DNA from: Manihot esculenta
Taxonomy: Eukaryota; Streptophyta; Magnoliopsida; Malpighiales; Euphorbiaceae
Direction of reading: 5' to 3'
Length of the DNA: 64,000 nt
NCBI RefSeq assembly: GCF_001659605.2
Contig: NC_035167.2
Span: 2,294,001-2,358,000, forward strand
The translations under genes were made by a program, and so were the position numbers. Positions 58,345-64,000 of the stretch are shown here, in pieces. The notes beneath the pieces are model-generated. The model was not told the origin of the DNA and ran no database searches. It worked only from the letters and a program-made list of their open reading frames with translations. Positions within the stretch are counted from its first letter, which is position 1. The number at the start of each line of letters is the position of its first letter.

Positions 58345-59236
58345 CTTCAATTTTTGAAGCTTTTAAGGTGGTTCCTAACTCCAAGGAGCCATATCTATCC
58401 TCTGTGTCTTAGTTTCAGCAGTTTGGCTATGCATGCATGCATGCATGGGGTGGTGTTTTATTTTTTCTTTGCTTTTTAGTGTGGGAAAATAGATTTATCT
58501 TGGAGTTTGTATCTTGTAATTTTGTCAATAAATTTGCATTTCGTGATTGGATTTCTGAAATTTTATAATTATTTATAAGAAATTATTTTTCAGTTTTTTA
58601 AGATCAAGATAGAGTAGATGGTTATAAACTTGCTTTATATATATATATTTTTAATTAATACGAATTTTTGTTTTCTTTCTAGAAGATGAATGATGGCATT
58701 AATTTATTTTTCTCCTTATACGGCTATCCATCAATTACAATTTTCATGTACGATATTATTCTTATTTTTAATTATTATTATTTTTTTGGTTTTTTATCCA
58801 TATTTTTTTATTTTTCAATTAATCTCTTCCTTATTATCAAATGTAAGTCAACTTTATCATTCTGGTTAGGACAATTAATAATAATAATATTTATCTTACA
58901 ACTTATGAAGTGAATAATTTTGATTGGGCTTATCCATACCTAAGAGTCTATCCTTTAACTGGAAATTTTTGACATATATATTAAAGTGTCCATATATCAA
59001 CATACATAATTGGTGTGAATAATTGGATGTAAATAAATTTAAATTAATTTGATTCGTTAAATTTTTTTTATATTTATTTATGAATGAAATTATCGATCTC
59101 GCTAAAAATAGGTGTTAAACATTCTATAAGACTTATAGGTACATTGCATTGGCAATAGACTAGTTATATATATATATATATATAGAAGCTACTTAGTTCT
59201 TGCAACTATCTCATAAGACCTCCATAATTAATCACC
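58345..59236. other. 3' UTR of B3-III and spacer to the next gene
   Basis: The 3' UTR runs to about 58540 (TTTTGTCAATAAATTTG). It includes (GCAT)n at 58430-58447. The spacer matches 15240-15850. A (TA)n tract at 59164-59184 lies just upstream of the next gene and may act as its TATA region. Confidence 0.55.
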
Positions 59237-59419
59237 ATGGCACCTAATCCCACAGACCCAGAGAATCCAGTGCAGCGACCATCCTCTCCTGCAGCCACCA
59301 CTGATCCAGACAAAGATTGTGATAAAGACTGTTGCAAAATTATTGGGTATTATGCTGCTGCTGTTTCAATCTCAATTTTCATACTTGTTTTGATTATGGC
59401 TTTCAAAACTTACGAATGA
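59237..59419 (+). CDS. Small protein with one C-terminal membrane span, unknown function
   Basis: 60 residues. The N-terminal half is Pro/Thr/Ser-rich (MAPNPTDPENPVQRP), then an acidic Cys-rich stretch DKDCDKDCCK (25-34), then one hydrophobic segment IIGYYAAAVSISIFILVLIM (35-54) and a six-residue tail AFKTYE. It looks like a tail-anchored or single-span peptide. The start is in a strong plant context (CACCATGGC) and follows a TA-rich stretch at 59164-59184 and a ~50-base leader. I do not recognise the family. It lies downstream of B3-III on the same strand. The equivalent place after B3-II has lost it. The sequence after it (59600 on) is what the window starts with, so another copy may lie to the left. 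Confidence 0.55.
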   Translation: MAPNPTDPENPVQRPSSPAATTDPDKDCDKDCCKIIGYYAAAVSISIFILVLIMAFKTYE

Positions 59420-60213
59420 AAGTATCCCAATTTGTAATCGATTTCTATTTCTTCTTATTGTTGCAAAGGGAATTTCTGGTTCATTTTCTAAAAATTACAG
59501 TCCCTGTTATAAAAGCAAAAGCAATTATTATAATTTGCATTTTTAAAAAAATTAGTTTTCAGTTTGATTATGTTCATCAAATTACTAAACCGATTAATTT
59601 GTGTCTAATTCACGACGATTTTTGTTCATTTTATAGTTTTTTTTATGGAATACAATATGTAATTTATAAAATGCCTAAAAAATTAAAATTATCCATAATG
59701 TTTAAATTAAAAAAATTAAATCGAATCAATATTGTTTATTAAAACTATAATAATCAAGCTATAATATCATAATTATAAAATTAAGTTTAAGACAACGATC
59801 ATAAATTATTATTTTATATATTTTAGTTATAATTATAAATTTATACTAACAGTTTAAAAATTATTATATTTATTTTAGTTTTTGAGGGTAATTTTTTTTT
59901 TCTGTATTTAAAATTTTTTTTTTATTTAAGAAAATTTTATGGATAAATAATCTTGCAAGAAATGTTGGGATATAAATGAACATTTGGGATGCTATAATGA
60001 TTAATTAAGCCACCATTATTGACCAAATAAAAACCAACGACCGTACAAGATAAGATACGTAGTAGTAGTACTAGCCATGAGCTTAAACACCTTTATTTAA
60101 GAAAACACACCTTTATTTAAGAATTTAAGGGCACTTGAGCTTATACGAATGACGTAAAACTATTAATATTGATTTCCGTATTCAGAATTCGATAACATAT
60201 AAAAGATAGTACC
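59420..60213. repeat. Spacer and Tat 5' flank, copy of 1-614
   Basis: From 59601 it matches the start of the window with scattered differences. A possible 3' UTR of the small gene precedes it. No gene. Confidence 0.65.
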
Positions 60214-61453
60214 TATTAAAATCATGACATATGTACATGGATTTAGAAAGTATGTGTGAATCTTTTCATTCGGTTCGATCAGATAGTAAAAAGCTCGATC
60301 TATGGAATATGAAGATCAGATCGTCAACACTTTAACTTTATCAATACTCAAAATGAATAGGCCGACCACTTCAATATTTGTACCACAAACGGAAATTTAA
60401 TATGGAGACTACCAACGTCAATAAAAGCCGAGTACAATCTGATACAGTTTGAAGACAAATATAAACCTTAACTGACCTCTTCAAAGCTCGGAGCAGATAG
60501 ACAAATCTTTTCAAAACTCATACTACAACGAAGCATTGAATACAGGCGTGATCTACCTCAATGACTGCAAGAAACTTACCTCTATATAGGTCGGGTGAGC
60601 TGGGACGACCTGGTGAAACCAGAGTAAGGCGCTAACCTCTAATTCGATGATCAACCCCTTTAGCCCCCTCCGAAGTATTAAATGTGCGTGCAGAGAAACT
60701 GACTAACGTGACGTACACGATAGACAAGGTATGAGTTGAATCTACTAGTCATTTATGAGCCGCCTGATACACCGGCCAAAGATTGTCTACATCCGATCTG
60801 ATGGGACTTGACAATGGATACCATTAGAATGACTATCCAGTATATATATCCCTGATCTAGCCCCAAAAAAGGGGTTAATCTCTTTTTTAAGAGTCCTTCC
60901 CTCAAAATCTCTCTCTGAAACACATTCATAGAAGAACTCTCATAATACATGCCCTCTAGAAATCCCTTTTGAATGCTCCTTCGTCATTTATCTTCTTTTT
61001 GTATTAATGAGTCTCTAAAAATGATTCTAGATCTAACTTGAGTGTCAGAGAGTCTCCACCGGAAGCACCCCTGTAGACCCCTGCCTGTCCTTTCATATTT
61101 TGGAGGTTCCCTTCCTCAAGATCATGTATGGAGAGACCTATAAGAAAATAATCACGAGTCAACAAGCAATCCATCTAATCGAGCCGCTGTCCAGGTATCC
61201 GCATCTGGCCACCCCACCAGATCTCAGTTCATCAATTGGCATCGTTTGTGGGAACGAAAGAGACTATCCTATCGCCAGAGTTTTCAAATAAAACCCATTG
61301 AAATCCATATGGAAAACCCAGAAAAGCTAACAACCAGCAACAAGAAAGACCAGAGAGAAAAGAGATGGGGGAAAGACCTAAGAATCTCCGGCTACATCTA
61401 AAAGCCACATGGTGAAAGTCAGATAGAAGGAAGATGCCAGTGTGAGAGGAAAG
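60214..61453 (+). mobile_element. Tat-derived element, 5' LTR and gag start only (copy 3)
   Basis: LTR 60214-61234, primer site 61236-61253, gag start at 61311. It matches copy 1 to about position 1853 and is then cut by a copia LTR at 61454. It shows an uninterrupted AAACCC site at 61291, the place where gypsy element 1 entered copy 2. Confidence 0.7.
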
Positions 61454-63726
61454 TGTAGACTATGAAGATAACCACCAGAGAATGCAAGTGAAGCAGTGGA
61501 CCTGAACTTTATGAGGTTGCTGCAATTGTTGATATTTCTGCAAAATTTGAAGTTTCTGCAGAATTTTTAAGAAAGGAGCAGTGCAGAATTTTTAAGAATG
61601 GAGCAGTGTAGCTAAGGACAGAGAAATGAAGATGTAGCTCATATTTCTTCAGAACTCAACCATTACATTTCGTTAAGGAATTGCTTTATTTATACTTGAA
61701 TAAAAACTGCAAATCAAGCTTCAATCCGAGCATCACGCCATATTGCGTAAATCTCGAATTGAACAACTATCAGATGCTGACCAATTCAAAGATAAAAACA
61801 TGCAGAAACAGACGTTGAAACTACGTGTAAAGTGGGTGCAAAGTGGGTACGTACAACTGTGGACTCAACAGCTGGCATAACAAGCTTATTTTCTTCATTT
61901 CTCCCCCGTAAACTTGTTCTTCACATCTTTGATCCCAATCATCATGCTCAACTCGTCGATCTTGTCCCGAGACAGTGGCTTTGTTAGAATATCAGCCAGT
62001 TGTGATTCAGTCTTGACATACTCAATTTCGACTTCTCCTCTTTGGACACACTCCCGAATGAAATGAAACTTAATATCTATATGCTTGCTTCTGTTATGAT
62101 GGACGGGATTCTTTGAGAAAGCAATTGCAGACTTGTTGTCAACTCTTAACACAAACTTGTTTGTCTTCCAACCGATCAATTCATGTAACAACCTACTAAT
62201 CCATATGCCTTGACAAGCTCCTGCTGTTGCAGCAATATACTCGGCTTCACAAGAGGATAAGGCTACAACTTTCTGCTTTTGAGAAATCCAAGTGATAGGG
62301 CTTTGGCCGAGGAAGTAGATTACTCCTATCGTGCTTTTTCGATCATCTACGTCTCCGGCTAAGTCACTGTCGCTATAGCCTACTAGCTTGAACTCCTCCT
62401 CTTCTACCTTGTTGTATATGCACCCATGATGTAAGGTGCCTTTCACATAACGCAATATCTGTTTTACGGCTGGTAGATGTTTCGTTGTTGGGGCTTCCAT
62501 GAAGCGACTTACAATTCCAACTGAATATGCAAGATCGGGTCGAGTGTTCACCAAATACCTCAGACTTCCGATTGCACTCCTGTATAGTGTTGCATCTACT
62601 GGAGGACTTCCATCTGACTTGCTCAGCTTCACCCGTGTATCCATTGGAACCTGACATGGCTTGCACTCAGCCAGACCGAGCTTCTCGAGCATCTTCTCAG
62701 CATACCCTGACTGGTTAAGGGTGATGCTATACGGCCTTTGCTTGACTTCTATACCCAGGTAGTAGCTTAGCATCCCAAGATCACTCATCTCGAAGATCTT
62801 TCTCATCTTCGCTTTGAAATTCTCCACACCTCTCGGTTTTGAGCCCATGATTATCAGATCATCTACGTACACTCCCACAATCTGCACTTCATCTCCATTG
62901 TGTTTTTTGTAGACCGCATGTTAGATCATACATCTTTGAAACCCCAGCTCTTGGAAACATTTGTCTAGCTTTATATTCCATGCTCGAGGCACCTGCTTAA
63001 GACCATACAGGGCCTTTCGTAGCTTCAGAACCTTTCCTTCCTCTCCTTGTTCAATGAATCCATCTGGTTGTGACACGTAAAATTCTTCTTCTATCTCACC
63101 ATTCAAGAAGGTGGATTTTACATCCATATGATGCACTATCCATCCTTCTTGTGCGGCTACAGCAAGCAACACTCTCACTGTCTCTAGTCTGGCTATGGGA
63201 GCAAAGACTTCTTCAAAGTCTATGCCTTGTTTCTGCACATACCCCTTCGCAACAAGTCTCGCTTTATATTTAATGATCTCCCCTTCCGGATTCTTCTTTA
63301 CTTTGAAGATCTATTTCAGACCAATAGCTCTCTGGTCCTTTGGGAGTTCTGCTAGTTTCCACGTTCCATTTCTCCGGATAGCCTCCATTTCTTCTATCAT
63401 TGCTTGTCGCCAATGTTCACTGCAGGCAGCTTCATGGTAAGATGCTGGTTCTTCAATTGACATCAGGTAAAGACTGTAGTCTTGGTCGACCTCCACTGTG
63501 TTGTCATAAATTTCTTAAAGAGTCCTGAACCTCCTTGGTCCCTTCGAGCTGCTTTCTCCTGTCTCTGAATGTTCTGGACCTGACCCGGCTATAGGTGATA
63601 AGGAAGCCGGCGTCAGTTCCTGACTTCGGAGGTTTTTGTCTTCTTCCATTTGTGCTTCCTTGTATGTGATGATAAGTGGTCCTTCTATTGTGGAGTTTGA
63701 TGTTGTTTGGCCTTGCCATTCCCACT
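61454..63726 (-). mobile_element. Ty1/copia fragment with 3' LTR and pol end
   Basis: Minus strand. The 3' LTR is 61454-61897 (444 bp, TG...CA) with polypurine tract GGGGGAGAAA at 61898-61907. The left part of pol ends at 63726, where duplicated flank sequence begins, so the 5' half is lost. It is a different copia family from the one at 38670: its LTR and pol are unlike that element's, and it is far better preserved. Confidence 0.85.
61895..63726 (-). pseudogene. Copia pol: reverse transcriptase and RNase H, with nonsense codons
   Basis: Minus strand, one main frame. [14 protein letters not shown] entry, [63 protein letters not shown] (catalytic YVDD intact), RNase H with SCEAEYIAATAGACQGIW, and a C-terminus ADILTKPLSRDK ending TGEK. 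Stops in frame: TAA at 62921-62923, TAG near 63311 (where Trp is usual), TAA near 63517. The final TGA overlaps the first bases of the LTR. The last ~330 codons are fully open. The upstream integrase is gone. Confidence 0.85.
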
Positions 63727-64000
63727 TCTCTTTATTTAAGAAAGCTCACCTTTATTTAAGAATTTAAGGGCACTTGAGCTTATACGAATGACGTAAAACT
63801 ATTAATATTGATTTCCGTATTCAGAATTCGATAACATATAAAAGATAGTACCTATTAAAATCATGACATATATACATGGATTTAGAAAGTATGTGTGAAT
63901 CTTTTCATCCAGATCGACCAGGTAGTGAAAAGCTCGATCTATGGAATATGAAGATCAGTCCGCCAACACTCTAACTTTATCAATACTCAAAACAAACAGG
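63727..64000 (+). repeat. Start of a further copy of the 5' flank and Tat LTR
   Basis: 63727-63852 matches 60087-60213, and 63853-64000 is the first 148 bases of the Tat LTR. It continues beyond the window. Confidence 0.75.

Noticed and set aside
1..64000. Endogenous pararetrovirus or other viral insert
   Set aside because: All reverse transcriptase and integrase pieces fit Ty3/gypsy or Ty1/copia families with LTRs. I saw no movement protein or pararetroviral coat motif.

Overview
This is eukaryotic nuclear DNA from a flowering plant, almost certainly a eudicot. The evidence is short plant B3-domain genes with TATA boxes, a group-E-like bZIP gene fragment with spliceosomal introns, and plant Ty3/gypsy and Ty1/copia retrotransposons primed by initiator tRNA-Met. 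A Euphorbiaceae genome (cassava-like) is my guess from general look only. There are no operons, CRISPR arrays or rRNA/tRNA genes that I can support.

Layout: (1) 1-6612 is a decayed Tat/Retand-lineage gypsy derivative: plus-strand LTR, Tat-type primer site, gag start, two tandem-repeat arrays, an antisense intron-containing coiled-coil gene (now broken), and a truncated 3' LTR. (2) 6613-15856 is a duplicated block with two B3-domain genes (7489-7860 and 14519-14917). Between them lie a gypsy integrase scrap and a copia gag/5'-LTR scrap. (3) 15861-27485 is a second Tat-derived copy, split by a 9,772-bp chromovirus-type gypsy element (16444-26215, minus strand, TSD AAACC, one premature stop). 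(4) 27800-33026 is a second copy of the block in (2) that has lost both B3 genes. It ends abruptly inside a bZIP gene. (5) 33029-36330 is the 3' half of that bZIP gene, leucine zipper onward, without the basic region. (6) 38670-55851 is a minus-strand copia element of about 5 kb. A solo gypsy LTR (39822-42129, TSD GATAA) and a complete, intact-looking gypsy element (42711-52598, TSD TTAAT, LTRs apparently identical) are nested inside it. (7) 55852-59419 is a third copy of the B3 neighbourhood, with a B3 gene (57904-58344) and a 60-residue single-membrane-span protein gene (59237-59419). (8) 59600-61453 repeats the start of the window. A copia fragment (61454-63726) follows, then the start of yet another copy (63727-64000).

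The window is therefore a locally duplicated cluster of small B3 transcription-factor-like genes, repeatedly copied, deleted and split by retrotransposons. The host genes I would keep are the three B3 genes, the small membrane protein and possibly the zipper-only bZIP remnant. The most interesting signals are: the zipper-only bZIP reading frame whose ATG is formed at a breakpoint; the excess of amino-acid-changing differences between two B3 paralogs; the intron-bearing antisense gene in the Tat element; and the arrays of 13-bp GCC-core palindromes just upstream of the TATA box in the young gypsy LTRs.
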